Of a stretch of DNA of 64,000 nt, positions 35,446-45,723 are shown piece by piece. The notes under the pieces were generated by a model. It saw only the letters and a list, made by a program, of their open reading frames with translations, was not told where the DNA came from and searched no databases. The stretch comes from Methyloceanibacter sp. wino2. GTDB lineage: Bacteria; Pseudomonadota; Alphaproteobacteria; Rhizobiales; Methyloligellaceae. Where the stretch lies: positions 186,001-250,000 of the forward strand of contig NZ_CP028960.1 of assembly GCF_003071365.1 (NCBI RefSeq). The letters run 5' to 3'. Position 1 is the first letter of the stretch. Each line of letters starts with the position of its first letter. A program made the position numbers and the translations under genes.

Positions 35446-37203
35446 CTAATGCAATTCTTGCAAAGCGTGAACGCCGAGGATCCCCAAACCCAACGCCAAG
35501 ACCCGCTGTGTGGCTACCACAAGCGCAACACGGGTACGTGTTAACTCTCGGTCAGTTTGGTGAATAAAACGTAATTGTGGCAAGTCTTTGCCTCTGTTCC
35601 AGAGACCATGGAAGTCCCCGGCAAGATCGTAAAGATAGAACGCGATCCGATGCGGCTCATGGGCATCGGCGGCAGCTTCCACGATCCGGGGGAACTGGGC
35701 GATACGACGAATGAGCGCAAGATCGCCCTCGTCCGTCAACCGATCGAGGTCGGCTGAGGCTAATTGTTCTCCCTCCAGCGCAAGGTCCGGAAATGCCTCG
35801 GCAACATTCCGTTGGACCGAACTTGCGCGGGCATGGGCGTATTGGACGTAGAAAACCGGGTTATCCCGCGACTGCTCGGTGACTTTCGCGAAGTCGAAAT
35901 CGAGCGGGGCATCGTTTTTCCGGTAGAGCATCATGAACCGGACCGGGCCTGCCCCGACCTCGTCCACGACGTCCCGCAATGTCACGAACGTCCCTGCCCG
36001 CTTGGACATTTTGACGGGCTCGCCGGCCCGGAACAGCCGCACGAGCTGGCATATCTTGACGTCGAGATCGGCCTGGCCGTCGGTCAGCGCCTGGAGCGCC
36101 GACCGCATGCGCTTGATGTGACCGCTGTGATCGGCCCCCCAAACGTCGATCATCGACTTAAAGCCGCGTCTGAACTTGTCGTAGTGATAGGCTATGTCGG
36201 CGGCAAAATACGTGTACGCCCCATCGGCCTTCACCAGGGGCCGGTCCTGATCGTCGCCGAAGTCGCTCGCGCGGAATAGAAGCTGGAGCCGGTCTTCCCA
36301 ATCCTCGTCCACCTTGCCCTTGGGCGGCGGCAAGCGGCCCTCGTAGACAAGCCCTTTCGACGTCAGATCGGCGATCGTCTCGCCCACTTCGTCCTTGCCC
36401 TCCGTCATCGAGCGCTCGGAGAAAAACACGTCGTGGCGGATGTCGAGCTGGGCCAGATCGTCCTCGATCATGCCGAGCATGGCTGTCAGCGCGAGGTTCC
36501 GCACGACCGGGAGCCATTCGGCTTCCGGCATATCGAGCAGGTCGCGGCCGTGATTGCTCGCCAGCTTCTCGCCTACGGGCTTCAGATAGTCGCCGGGGTA
36601 AAGACCCTCGGGAATTTCCCCGATGTCCTCGCCGAGCGCCTCGCGGTAGCGCAGGAACGCCGACCGCGCGAGCACGTCCACCTGCGCCCCCGCATCGTTG
36701 ACGTAGTACTCGCGCGTCACGTCGTAGCCCGCAAAGGCCAGAAGATTGGCGAGCGCGTCGCCGAACACGGCGCCGCGGCAATGGCCCACATGCATGGGGC
36801 CGGTCGGATTGGCGGACACGTACTCGACGTTGATCGCCTCGCTCTTGCCGATGGCGCTGCGGCCGAACGCATCGCCCTGCTCCAGCACCATGCGGCAGAC
36901 GCTCGGCCAGAAACTTTGCTTCAGCGTGAGATTGATGAAGCCAGGTCCGGCGATCTCGACCTTCTCGATGAAGGGGTCCGAGGCCAGCAAGGGGACAATC
37001 CGCTCGGCCAGCGTGCGCGGCGGAAGCTTCGCGGGCTTCGCCAGCACCATGGCCGCATTAGTCGCAAGATCGCCATGGCCAGTATCCTTGGGGGCCTCCA
37101 AGGTTATGCCGTCGACATTGGCGTCCTTCGGCACAATGCCATCGTGCTTCAACTGCTGAACGGCCGCCAAAACGTGGCCGTGAAACCCAGAAAATACGTC
37201 CAT
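35446..37203 (-). CDS. argS: Arginyl-tRNA synthetase
   Basis: The 585-residue protein is complete. The N-terminal additional domain is followed by the class I HIGH-type motif [18 protein letters not shown], further core blocks, and the C-terminal DALR anticodon-binding domain. The motif KMSKR reads [19 protein letters not shown]. The enzyme charges tRNA-Arg. The ATG at 37203 follows CGGAG. It lies 40 bases before the SPOR gene and about 80 bases after dgt, with a palindromic repeat in the gap. Confidence 0.97.
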   Translation of the reverse strand: MDVFSGFHGHVLAAVQQLKHDGIVPKDANVDGITLEAPKDTGHGDLATNAAMVLAKPAKLPPRTLAERIVPLLASDPFIEKVEIAGPGFINLTLKQSFWPSVCRMVLEQGDAFGRSAIGKSEAINVEYVSANPTGPMHVGHCRGAVFGDALANLLAFAGYDVTREYYVNDAGAQVDVLARSAFLRYREALGEDIGEIPEGLYPGDYLKPVGEKLASNHGRDLLDMPEAEWLPVVRNLALTAMLGMIEDDLAQLDIRHDVFFSERSMTEGKDEVGETIADLTSKGLVYEGRLPPPKGKVDEDWEDRLQLLFRASDFGDDQDRPLVKADGAYTYFAADIAYHYDKFRRGFKSMIDVWGADHSGHIKRMRSALQALTDGQADLDVKICQLVRLFRAGEPVKMSKRAGTFVTLRDVVDEVGAGPVRFMMLYRKNDAPLDFDFAKVTEQSRDNPVFYVQYAHARASSVQRNVAEAFPDLALEGEQLASADLDRLTDEGDLALIRRIAQFPRIVEAAADAHEPHRIAFYLYDLAGDFHGLWNRGKDLPQLRFIHQTDRELTRTRVALVVATQRVLALGLGILGVHALQELH

Positions 37204-37227
37204 GAATGCTCCGGAAGAACTCTTTTG

Positions 37228-37274
37228 CGCATGATCCTATCGGAAAACCGGTGCCCACTTTTCCGGATCATGCG
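37228..37274 (+). repeat. Palindromic intergenic repeat element (stem-loop)
   Basis: The arms CGCATGATCC (37228-37237) and GGATCATGCG (37265-37274) are perfect inverted repeats. A second pair, CGGAAAA (37241-37247) with TTTTCCG (37259-37265), lies inside. Elements of this consensus (GCATGATC...CGGAAA...TTTCCG..GATCATGC) are, as I recall, widespread in Rhizobiales intergenic regions. It sits between dgt and argS and would form a strong RNA hairpin in their transcript. Confidence 0.8.
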
Positions 37275-37285
37275 TGGGCGCGCGA

Positions 37286-38542
37286 CTATCGCAAATCCGG
37301 TGTCTCGTCAAACAAACGGCGGTGTTCGGCGATGGCATAGCGGTCTGTTTGCCCGGCGATGAAGTCGGCCACATGACGGGCCGTGGCGCGAGGGTCGTCC
37401 CCGCGCGCGGCTTCGCGCCATTCGGGCGGCAACGCGCCCGGATCGTGCGTATAGCGGTTGAACAGCTCCACGACGATGTCCTCTGCCGCGCCCATGACCC
37501 GCATGACCCGGGGATGGCGGTACACCCGATCGAACAGGAATTCGTGGAGCTGCTTTAGCTCGTCCCGCATCCCTCCCGAGAACGCCACGGTCACGCGTTT
37601 CGCGCCCCGGACGCCGTCCGCGCTCTGGACGGGCAGCTCGGCAATACGCCGCAGGGTCTCTTCGAGCAGGTCGTTAACCATCGCCGTGATCAGACGCCGC
37701 TTCAGCTCGTACAGGCGGCGCGCCGGCTCGATATCCGGATAGGTGGCGTCCAGCGCCTCCAGATGGCGTCGCGCCAAGGGAATGCCGGCAAGATCGGCGA
37801 AGGTGAAACAATCCGCCCGATAGCCGTCGTCTATGTCGTGGGCGTTATAGGCGATGTCATCGGCAAGCGCGGCGATCTGGGCCTCGATCGACGAGTAAGT
37901 GTCGAGTTCCAGGTCATGCATGGCGCAATAGTCCAGGATGGGCTCGGGGATAGGCTTCCCTTCCCCGCGCAGCGGACCGTTGTGCTTCACGAGCCCTTCG
38001 AGCGTCTCCCAGGTCAGGTTCAGGCCGTCGAAACCGCCATAGATGTGTTCGAGTTTGGTCACCACGCGCAAGGATTGGGCGTTGTGGTCGAACCCGCCCG
38101 CATCGGCGATGGCCGCGTCAAGTGCCCGCTCGCCTGCATGTCCAAACGGCGGATGGCCGAGATCGTGCGCGAGCGCGACAGCCTCGGTCAGATCCTCGTC
38201 GACGCGTAGCGCCCGCGCGATGCTGCGCGCGATCTGGGAGACCTCGAGACTATGGGTGAGCCGCGAACGGTAGTGATCGCCCTCATGGTAGATGAAGACC
38301 TGTGTCTTGTGGTTCAGGCGGCGAAATGCGGTCGAGTGCAGGATGCGGTCGCGGTCGCGCGCGTAAGGCCGGCGCGTCGCGCTCGGCGCTTCGGCAAGCC
38401 GGCGCCCCCGGCTTTTGCTCACATCTTGGGCGTAAGGGGCAAGTTCGCCATAGGGCGCGGGCGCAGCCCGTTCAGGCAGCCCTTTGTCTGCTGCGGCTCC
38501 CTGCCGCAGAGCCGCTTTGTTGCCCGGTTCGTCGATTGACAA
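37286..38542 (-). CDS. dgt: dGTPase-like HD-domain triphosphohydrolase
   Basis: The 418-residue protein contains the HD-domain metal motif LTHSLEVSQIARSIARALR and AVALAHDLGHPPFGHAGE, preceded by DRDRILHSTAFRRLNHKTQVF, a dGTPase family signature. It hydrolyses dGTP or other dNTPs to nucleoside and triphosphate, helping control nucleotide pools. The start appears to be TTG at 38542, and the gene is divergent from erpA with 50 bases between them. It is the first gene of the run leading to argS. Confidence 0.93.
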   Translation of the reverse strand: MSIDEPGNKAALRQGAAADKGLPERAAPAPYGELAPYAQDVSKSRGRRLAEAPSATRRPYARDRDRILHSTAFRRLNHKTQVFIYHEGDHYRSRLTHSLEVSQIARSIARALRVDEDLTEAVALAHDLGHPPFGHAGERALDAAIADAGGFDHNAQSLRVVTKLEHIYGGFDGLNLTWETLEGLVKHNGPLRGEGKPIPEPILDYCAMHDLELDTYSSIEAQIAALADDIAYNAHDIDDGYRADCFTFADLAGIPLARRHLEALDATYPDIEPARRLYELKRRLITAMVNDLLEETLRRIAELPVQSADGVRGAKRVTVAFSGGMRDELKQLHEFLFDRVYRHPRVMRVMGAAEDIVVELFNRYTHDPGALPPEWREAARGDDPRATARHVADFIAGQTDRYAIAEHRRLFDETPDLR

Positions 38543-38592
38543 CGCCGCCTGCCATTCCCATCATTAATGCATAGAGGAGTGGCTATCTGAAG

Positions 38593-38925
38593 ATGACCGA
38601 GCCGTCTATCACCATTAGCTCGAGCGCCGCCAAGCGCATCGTAGAACTCGTCAACGAGGACGATAACGCGGAGATGTTCCGCGTCAGCGTCGAGGGTGGC
38701 GGCTGCTCCGGTTTTCAATACCGCTTTGAACTGATCAAAGGCGCCGCGCCCGACGACATGCTGATCGAGCGCGATGGGGCCACGGTCGCCATCGACCCCA
38801 CCTCGGTGCCCTTCATTGCAGGCTCCGAGATCGATTTCATCGACGAGCTGATCGGCGCCCAGTTCAAGATCAGCAATCCCAACGCGACCGCCTCTTGCGG
38901 GTGCGGCACCAGCTTCTCCGTCTAG
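38593..38925 (+). CDS. erpA: A-type iron-sulfur carrier (ErpA/IscA family)
   Basis: The 110-residue protein has the three family Cys: one in GGGCSGFQY and two in SCGCGTSF at the C-terminus. The SAAKRIVELV start and the IDFIDELIGAQFKI strand complete the A-type scaffold. It delivers Fe-S clusters to target proteins; among genes in this window ilvD is an Fe-S enzyme. The ATG follows GAGGAG. ErpA is more likely than IscA because no isc or suf genes are adjacent, but the two cannot be separated with certainty. Confidence 0.9.
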   Translation: MTEPSITISSSAAKRIVELVNEDDNAEMFRVSVEGGGCSGFQYRFELIKGAAPDDMLIERDGATVAIDPTSVPFIAGSEIDFIDELIGAQFKISNPNATASCGCGTSFSV

Positions 38926-38992
38926 CGCAAATCATCCCCAGCTTTGAATTCGCGTGGTTGCCCCGTGCAACCGGCCATGGCTATGTGGATGC

Positions 38993-39774
38993 ATGAAGAT
39001 CGCGACCTGGAACATCAACGGTATCAAGGCCCGTCTCGAGACGGTGAAGACGTGGCTCGCATCGGCTTCGCCCGACATCGCCTGTTTCCAAGAAATCAAG
39101 AGCGTCGATGAGGGCTTCCCGGCCGAAGTCTTCGAGGAGCTCGGCTACAACGTCGCCGTCCACGGCCAGAAGGGCTTTAACGGCGTGGCGCTCCTCTCGA
39201 AGATCCCGTTCGACGAGGTGATCCGCGGCCTGCCCGGCGATGACGACGATGTGCAGGCCCGCTACATCGAGGGTGTCGTCTCGGTTCCGTCAGGCGTCGT
39301 GCGCGTCGTGAACATCTATCTGCCGAACGGCAATCCGATCGACTCCGACAAATTTCCCTACAAGCTGTCCTGGATGGAGAGACTCAAAGCCCGGGTCAAG
39401 GAGCTCCTCACCTACGAAGAGCCGTTCGTCGTGGCGGGCGACTACAACGTCATCCCGACACCCGAGGACGTCTACGACCCCGCCGCCTGGGTGAACGATG
39501 CCCTTTTCCGGCCGGAGTCGCGAGCGCAGTTCCAGAGCCTGCTCAATCTCGGCCTGACGGACGCCTTCCGCGCCTGCCACGACGAGCCACACCAATTCAC
39601 CTTCTGGATTATCAGGCAGGCGCCTGGCAAAAGAACCATGGCATTCGCATCGACCATCTGCTCTTGTCGCCGCAGGCCGCCGACAAGCTCGTGTCGTGCG
39701 ATATCGACAGCGAACCGCGTGGCTGGGAGAAGCCGTCGGATCATGTACCGGTGGTGATGGAGTTGGCGGTCTAG
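38993..39774 (+). CDS. xthA: Exodeoxyribonuclease III, with apparent frameshift at 39606-39607
   Basis: The ATG at 38993 gives MKIATWNINGIKARLE, the classic XthA start, followed by CFQEIKSVDEGFP, YLPNGNP, and VAGDYNVIPTPEDVYDP. The frame breaks after Trp205: as read it runs to a stop at 39755-39757 with a Ser/Arg-rich tail. If one G is added at 39606-39607, it continues as FWDYQAGAWQKNHGIRIDHLLLSP to PSDHVPVVMELAV and stops at 39772-39774, giving 260 residues. That part carries the catalytic Asp and the SDH motif, so the gene as read would be inactive. The deletion is probably a sequence error. Confidence 0.9.
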
Positions 39775-39814
39775 GGCGCTCCAATGTGCGCCGTATGCCG
39801 TCGAGGTTCGCCTG

Positions 39815-40801
39815 CTACTGCAGCCCGCCCATGCTCGTGCTGGGGGCGCCGAAGCCAACCGACATTCCCATCGGCGGAGGCGGTCCAAGATCGACGGGGC
39901 CGAGCCGCGGTTCGCTACGAGCGGACAACTCAGGCCGCCGCAAGATCGTCCCGGCGCGCATCGCCGACGGTGCGGCCGGCACGTCGGCGGCCGTGGCCGT
40001 GCGCTGACCGCCCCCTAGACGGGGCAGCATCGCTTCGGCTTCACGCACCGTGACGCGATCCGCAATCGCGATGGTCCGGTCGTAAGTGTCGGCGATCCAA
40101 CTCGCTTCGTCACGGGTCTTGCGGGTATTCTCTTGGGCAAGCATGAGTAGCGCGAGACCTTGCGCCTGACGCTGCCCGACACCCTCGCCGCTCCAAAGCA
40201 TCTCGCCCAGCAGCGCCTGTGCGCTGGCGTGCTGCTTGCGCGCCGCCATGGTCAGCCAGTTGGCCGCAATGCTCGGATTCTTCTCGACGCCCGTGCCTGT
40301 CAGATAGAGCCGCCCAAGGCGGTATTGCGCTTCGGCGTCGCCGAAATAGGCGCCCGCATGGCGCAGCAATCCGGCGCCGTAGGCCGGATCGGCCTGCAGC
40401 GGCAGCTCCGCAATCCCTTCGACGTAGTACTGTCCGAGAGCGCAGAAGGCCTCGCCAACATAGCGAGCGATCGGGCTGGAAGCCGGAACGTCCGCATACT
40501 GATCGGCAATGCGCTGATAGTAGCGGAACGCCTTGGAGTCATCCTTCGGGACGGCACCGTCCTCGGCATAGATCCGCGCCAGCTTGAGCTGCGCGCCGAG
40601 TACGCCATGCCCGGCCGCATATTCAAGCGCGGGCAGCGCCGATTCCGTGCGGCCCGTATTGAGGGCCGTGACGCCCTGCCGATAGGCTTCCGTCGCCGAC
40701 GTAAAGGGCGGCGGCGTATCGGTGCTGCCGACACCGGCCGGCGTCAGGACGATGAAGGCCGCGAGCGCGCTGCCGAGTTGGGATGCGCTAAATATCGGCA
40801 T
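39815..40801 (-). CDS. ExoR-like Sel1-repeat exported protein
   Basis: The 328-residue protein has a short N-terminal signal-like segment (to about residue 26), then Sel1-type repeats at about 37-75, 115-155, and 160-205: [51 protein letters not shown], and [26 protein letters not shown]. The pattern closely resembles rhizobial ExoR, a periplasmic negative regulator of the ChvG-ChvI system and exopolysaccharide production. No chvG or chvI lies in this window. Its start overlaps the end of ilvD by 14 bases, with AAGGGAAG upstream, so it is probably coupled to ilvD. Confidence 0.82.
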   Translation of the reverse strand: MPIFSASQLGSALAAFIVLTPAGVGSTDTPPPFTSATEAYRQGVTALNTGRTESALPALEYAAGHGVLGAQLKLARIYAEDGAVPKDDSKAFRYYQRIADQYADVPASSPIARYVGEAFCALGQYYVEGIAELPLQADPAYGAGLLRHAGAYFGDAEAQYRLGRLYLTGTGVEKNPSIAANWLTMAARKQHASAQALLGEMLWSGEGVGQRQAQGLALLMLAQENTRKTRDEASWIADTYDRTIAIADRVTVREAEAMLPRLGGGQRTATAADVPAAPSAMRAGTILRRPELSARSEPRLGPVDLGPPPPMGMSVGFGAPSTSMGGLQ

Positions 40802-42512
40802 AGCACTTCCCTTCCGCCGCGGCGCCCGGATGGGTCACCGCGCCTTCGCGTGCCGCGCCGACGAGCTGCGAATATTTCCAGATGCAGCCGCTCTCGAAAT
40901 TCGGGGATGGCGGCGTCCAATCCTTGGCGCGCTCGGCCAGCTCTTCCTCGCTGACTTCGAGGTCGATGATACCTTCCTCGGCATCGAGCGTGATCATGTC
41001 GCCGTCGCGCACCAAGCCGATAGGACCGCACACGGCCGCCTCAGGGCCCACGTGGCCAATGCAGAAGCCGCGCGTGGCGCCCGAGAACCGGCCGTCCGTG
41101 ATCAACGCGACCTTGTCGCCCATCCCTTGGCCATACAACGCGGCGGTGGTCGACAACATCTCGCGCATACCAGGGCCGCCTTTGGGACCCTCGTAGCGAA
41201 TGATGAGGACTTCGCCTTCCTTGTACTTCTTCGCACTCACGGCCGAAAATGCCTCTTCCTCGCTATCGAAGCAGCGAGCGGGCCCACGGAATTTCAGGTT
41301 CTTCAAACCTGCGACTTTGACGATGGCCCCGTCGGGTGCCAGCGATCCCCTGAGCCCCACCACGCCGCCTGTCGGTGTGATCGGGTTATCAGCAGAACGC
41401 ACGACATCCTGGTCTGGGTTCCATTCGACCTTGGAAAGATTTTCGGCGATCGTCCGACCCGTGACGGTGATGCAGTCGCCATGCAGATAGCCGTTGTCCA
41501 GAAGCGTCTTCATGAGCAGCGGCACGCCGCCGGCTTCGAACATGTCCTTGGCCACATATTTGCCGCCCGGCTTCAGATCGGCGATGTACGGCGTCTTCTT
41601 GAAAATCTCGGCGACATCAAAGAGGTCGAACTCGATTCCGCATTCGTGCGCGATGGCCGGAAGATGCAGCGCCGCGTTCGTCGAACCGCCCGAAGCGGCG
41701 ACAACGGCTGCGGCATTCTCCAAGGACTTCCGGGTGACGATATCGCGCGGACGAATGTTGAGCGCGATGAGGTCCATGATCTTCTCGCCCGCGGCCATGC
41801 AGAAGCGGTCGCGGATCTCGTAAGGCGCCGGCGCTCCGGCCGAGTACGGCAAGGCAAGGCCGATCGCTTCGGAAACGGTCGCCATGGTATTCGCGGTGAA
41901 CTGAGCGCCGCAGGCACCCGCCGACGGGCACGCGACCTGCTCCAACTCGTCCAGATCCTCGAGCGACATATTGCCGACCGACACCTGGCCGACGGCTTCG
42001 AACAGATCCTGGACCGTGACGGGGCGTCCCTTGAAGGTGCCCGGCAGGATCGACCCGCCATAGATGAAGATCGAGGGCACGTTGAGCCGGCACATCGACA
42101 TCATCATGCCGGGCAGCGACTTGTCACAACCCGCGAGGCCGACAAGCGCGTCGTAGCAATGCCCGCGCATGGTCAGTTCGACACTGTCGGCGATCACTTC
42201 GCGCGAAGGCAGCGAGGACTTCATGCCCTGGTGGCCCATGGCGATGCCGTCGGTCACGGTGATGGTGCAGAACTCACGCGGCGTGCCGTTGTGGGCGGCA
42301 ACGCCCTGCTTGACCGCCTGAGCCTGACGCATCAGGGCGATGTTGCACGGAGCGGCCTCGTTCCAGCAGGTGGCGACACCAACGAATGGCTGATGAATCT
42401 GGCCGCGCGTCAGCCCCATCGCATAGTAGTAGGAGCGATGTGGAGCCCGCGAAGGCCCTTCGGTCACGTGCCGGCTCGGCAAACGTGATTTATCGAAAGT
42501 CTTGGCGTCCAT
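40788..42512 (-). CDS. ilvD: Dihydroxy-acid dehydratase
   Basis: The 574-residue protein is full length. Family signatures include [50 protein letters not shown], with Cys for the Fe-S cluster, and the C-terminal block [23 protein letters not shown]. It catalyses dehydration of dihydroxy-acids to the keto acid precursors of valine, isoleucine and leucine. It is followed, with overlap, by the ExoR-like gene. The ATG at 42512 is preceded by GTGAG. Confidence 0.97.
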   Translation of the reverse strand: MDAKTFDKSRLPSRHVTEGPSRAPHRSYYYAMGLTRGQIHQPFVGVATCWNEAAPCNIALMRQAQAVKQGVAAHNGTPREFCTITVTDGIAMGHQGMKSSLPSREVIADSVELTMRGHCYDALVGLAGCDKSLPGMMMSMCRLNVPSIFIYGGSILPGTFKGRPVTVQDLFEAVGQVSVGNMSLEDLDELEQVACPSAGACGAQFTANTMATVSEAIGLALPYSAGAPAPYEIRDRFCMAAGEKIMDLIALNIRPRDIVTRKSLENAAAVVAASGGSTNAALHLPAIAHECGIEFDLFDVAEIFKKTPYIADLKPGGKYVAKDMFEAGGVPLLMKTLLDNGYLHGDCITVTGRTIAENLSKVEWNPDQDVVRSADNPITPTGGVVGLRGSLAPDGAIVKVAGLKNLKFRGPARCFDSEEEAFSAVSAKKYKEGEVLIIRYEGPKGGPGMREMLSTTAALYGQGMGDKVALITDGRFSGATRGFCIGHVGPEAAVCGPIGLVRDGDMITLDAEEGIIDLEVSEEELAERAKDWTPPSPNFESGCIWKYSQLVGAAREGAVTHPGAAAEGKCYADI

Positions 42513-42830
42513 TACTCACTGCCAGCTAACGACGGCAGCGCTGACGGTATTCCGTCTTAGCCCAGCGTGTCAGCCAGTCTCTCCCTGGTCTGTCTGCCTC
42601 GCATTATTTTCGCGAGTGCCCAACGGACCCATTGTCCTCTGTACTGGTTTCGATTTCACAAAGTTTTATGGCGCAAACGAGGCGTTTGGCCTTCTCTCTG
42701 TTGTATTTCAGTTACAGTCGACGATATTCGATGTCACACGGCATTGCGAGCGGCGTCAGACGCCTGAAACGAGCGCCTGACCATCGCTTGAAAAGGCCCC
42801 AATAATGACCGCAGGGCCTTTATTTTGCCG
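42513..42830. other. Gene-free gap of about 318 bases between ilvD and valS
   Basis: Both flanking genes run on the minus strand, so this holds the ilvD promoter region and the 3' end signal of valS. A short plus-strand frame here (from 42502) starts inside ilvD and has no ribosome site or recognisable product. Apart from the terminator-like hairpin near 42800 I see nothing else. Confidence 0.7.
42792..42821 (-). terminator. Terminator-like hairpin after valS
   Basis: AAAGGCCC (42792-42799) pairs with GGGCCTTT (42814-42821) across a 14-base loop. Read on the minus strand the stem ends in GGGCCTTTT, giving a U tail. It lies just after the valS stop at 42831. Confidence 0.65.
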
Positions 42831-45565
42831 CTAAAGGGCCGCTTCCAGCCGTTTGAGGGCCTGGGTCAGCTTGCTGGCCGTGGCCTCGGCATCCGCCCGC
42901 CGCTCGCGTTGCTCCTCGACCACGTGCTGTGGCGCGCGGGACACAAATTTATCGTTGGCGAGCTTGGCGTCGATTTGCGTGATTTCCGCACCGACCTTGT
43001 CGATCTCGCGCTTCAGCCGATCTGCCTCGGCATCGATGTCGATGACCCCCTCCAGCGGTAGGGCGATCGTGGCTTCGTCCAGAACGATCTGGACCGACCC
43101 TGCGGGCGGTGTATCGGCAAAATCGATGCTCTCGATCCGGGCCAGCCGCGACACGGTTTCGAGATGGGCGGCAATGCGGGCCTTGGTCTTGTCGTCGGCC
43201 CCAGTGATGACCAGCGGGACCTTGGCGCCCGCCGGAACGTTCATTTCCGCCCGGACCGACCGGACATCGGTGACGAGCCGGATCACCCATCCGATCTCCT
43301 CGTCGGCGGCGGCGTTCTGAAGGCCCTGGTGGGTCGGCCACTCGGTGAGCATCAAAAGGCTGTCCCGCGAGGTTCCCTCGGCGGCGCGCTTCTCCCACAG
43401 CTCTTCGGTGACGAACGGCATGAACGGGTGCAGCAACTGCAGCGCCTTGTCGAGTACGTAGGCCGCCATCGCGCGGGTCTCGGCCTTGGCCGCCTCGTCG
43501 TCGCCGACAAGAACAGGCTTGATGAGCTCGAGATACCAATCGCAGTAGATGTGCCAGATGAAGTGATAGATCGCCCCGGCGGCTTCGTTGAAGCGGAAGC
43601 CCTCGAGCGCCTCCGTGACGGCCGACACCGCGCGTTCCATCTCACCCGCGATCCAACGGTTCAGCGTGCTTTGCGCGCTCTTGGGATCGAAGCCCTCGAC
43701 CGGAATGCAGTCGTTCATCATGGCGAAGCGGGACGCATTCCAGAGCTTGGTCGCGAAGTTGCGATAGCCTTCGACCCGGCCGCTGGAAAGCTTGATGTCG
43801 CGCCCTTGCGCCGCCATGGCCGCCAACGTGAATCGCAGCGCGTCGGCGCCATAGGCGTCGATAAGCTCCAGGGGATCGATCACGTTCCCCTTGGACTTCG
43901 ACATCTTCTGGCCCTTGGCGTCGCGGACCAGCGCATGGATGTAGATGTCTCGGAACGGCACCTCGTCCATGAAATGCAGGCCCATCATCATCATCCGGGC
44001 GATCCAGAAGAAGATGATGTCGAAGCCCGTGACGAGGACGTCGGTCGGGTAATAGCGCGAGAGTTCCGGCGTCTTGTCCGGCCAGCCAAGGGTCGAGAAA
44101 GGCCACAGCGCCGAGGAGAACCACGTGTCCAGCACGTCTTCGTCCCGCGTCAGAACTTCATCCTTGCCGTAATGCGCCTTCGCCAAGGCCTTGGCGGCAG
44201 ATTCGTTTTCGGCAACGAAGACTTCGCCGTCCGGGCCGTACCACGCGGGGATCTGGTGCCCCCACCAGAGCTGACGCGAGATGCACCAGGGCTGGATGTT
44301 CTCCATCCAATGGAAGTAGGTCGACTCCCAGTTCTTAGGCGCGAAGGTCGTGCGACCACTGCGGACCGCCTCGATGGCGGGCTTGGCGAGCGTCGCCGCG
44401 TCCACATACCACTGATCGGTCAGGAAGGGTTCGATGACTGCGCCGGAGCGGTCGCCATGCGGTACCGCGTGGACGTGAGGCTCGATCTTCTCGAGATAGT
44501 CGTGGTTCTCCATGCACTCGACGATCATGGTCCGCGCGGCGAACCGGAACACGCCGTTCCACTCGAGAACCTTGGTTTCGAGCTGGGGCGTCATCTCGAC
44601 GCCGAGCATGAAGTCGGTCTCCGGACCGATATCGAGACGCGCGTCCTTGCTCAGGACGTTGATCATGGGCAGACCGTGGCGCTTGCCGACCTCGAAGTCG
44701 TTGAAGTCGTGCGCCGGCGTGATCTTCACGGCGCCCGAGCCCTTCTCCGGATCCGAATACTCGTCCGCAACGATCGGGATGCGGCGCCCCACCACCGGCA
44801 GGATGACGTTCTTGCCGACGAGGTGCTTGTAGCGTTCGTCGTCCGGATGGACCGCGACGGCGGTATCGCCCAGCATGGTTTCGGGACGGGTCGTGGCGAC
44901 GACGATGAAGGTCGATGGGTCTTCCGGATCGAAGGTCATGCCTTCGATCGGGTAGCGCAAATGCCACAAATGGCCCTTGCTCTCGACCTGCTCGACCTCG
45001 AGATCGGAGATCGCCGTCAGCAGCTGCGGGTCCCAGTTCACCAGGCGCTTGTCTTTGTAGATCAGCCCGGCGGCGTGCAGTTCCACGAAGACCTTGCGAA
45101 CGGCCTTGGACAGGCCCTCGTCCATGGTGAAGCGCTGGCGCGACCAGTCGCACGAGCAGCCGAGCCGCTTGAGCTGGCCGATGATCGTGTTGCCGGACTC
45201 TTCCTTCCACTGCCAGATGCGCTCGATGAACTTCTCGCGGCCCAAGGTCCGCCGATTGGGTTCCTGCCGCTCCATGAGCTGGCGCTCGACGACCATCTGC
45301 GTGGCGATGCCGGCGTGGTCGGTCCCGGGCTGCCACAGGACGTCGCGCCCGCGCATACGCTCGAACCGGACCAGAACATCCTGCAGCGTGTTGTTGAGGG
45401 CGTGCCCCATATGCAGCGACCCCGTGACGTTCGGGGCGGAATGACGACTGCGAACGGCCGCGCGTCTTCGCGATCGCCGCGGCCTGCGGCGAATGCGCGC
45501 GCGCGCTCCCACGCTTCGTAAACGGGGCCTTCAAAATTCTTCGGTTGGTATGTCTTGTCGAGCAT
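42831..45565 (-). CDS. valS: Valyl-tRNA synthetase, with apparent frameshift at 45433-45436
   Basis: The true N-terminus is the ATG at 45565 (MLDKTYQPKNFEGPVYEAWERA), but it is in a different frame from the rest. One extra base in the four-base run at 45433-45436 joins VVIPP to PNVTGSLHMGHALNN, exactly the HIGH motif region of ValS, and restores 911 residues. The remainder is intact: WQPGTDHAGIATQ, the editing domain with TTRPETMLGDTAV, KMSKSKGNVIDP, and a C-terminal coiled coil (about 850-911). ValS is essential, so a real inactivating deletion is unlikely. The gene lies about 160 bases after popZ on the same strand. Confidence 0.95.
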
Positions 45566-45606
45566 GGATAGTCGTGGACGCCTGGCTACGTAAGGTTCTA
45601 AAGAAC

Positions 45607-45630
45607 CGCCCGGCACCGTGGTGCCGGGCG
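45607..45630 (-). terminator. Strong hairpin between popZ and valS
   Basis: CGCCCGGCACC (45607-45617) pairs perfectly with GGTGCCGGGCG (45620-45630). On the minus strand the hairpin is followed by GGTTCTTTAG, a weak U tract, so it may end popZ transcription before valS or act as an mRNA-stabilising structure in the valS leader. Confidence 0.55.
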
Positions 45631-45723
45631 AAAAACTGCGCCTGCGGGTCCTACGACCGCTGCTTCCATGCTGTCAATGATCGTCTGTGCCGACGCGACG
45701 GTCTGCCCAGGTTTGGACGCGGA

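Noticed and set aside
40722-42488. Plus-strand open frame of 588 codons
   Set aside because: It mirrors ilvD, which has clear family signatures; the product is His/Arg-rich without domains.
42502-42780. Plus-strand frame of 92 codons between ilvD and valS
   Set aside because: It starts inside ilvD, has no ribosome site, and its composition looks random.
43164-45521. Plus-strand open frame of 785 codons
   Set aside because: It lies entirely opposite valS, whose synthetase motifs are unmistakable. Long mirror frames are common in GC-rich DNA, and it has no recognisable domain.
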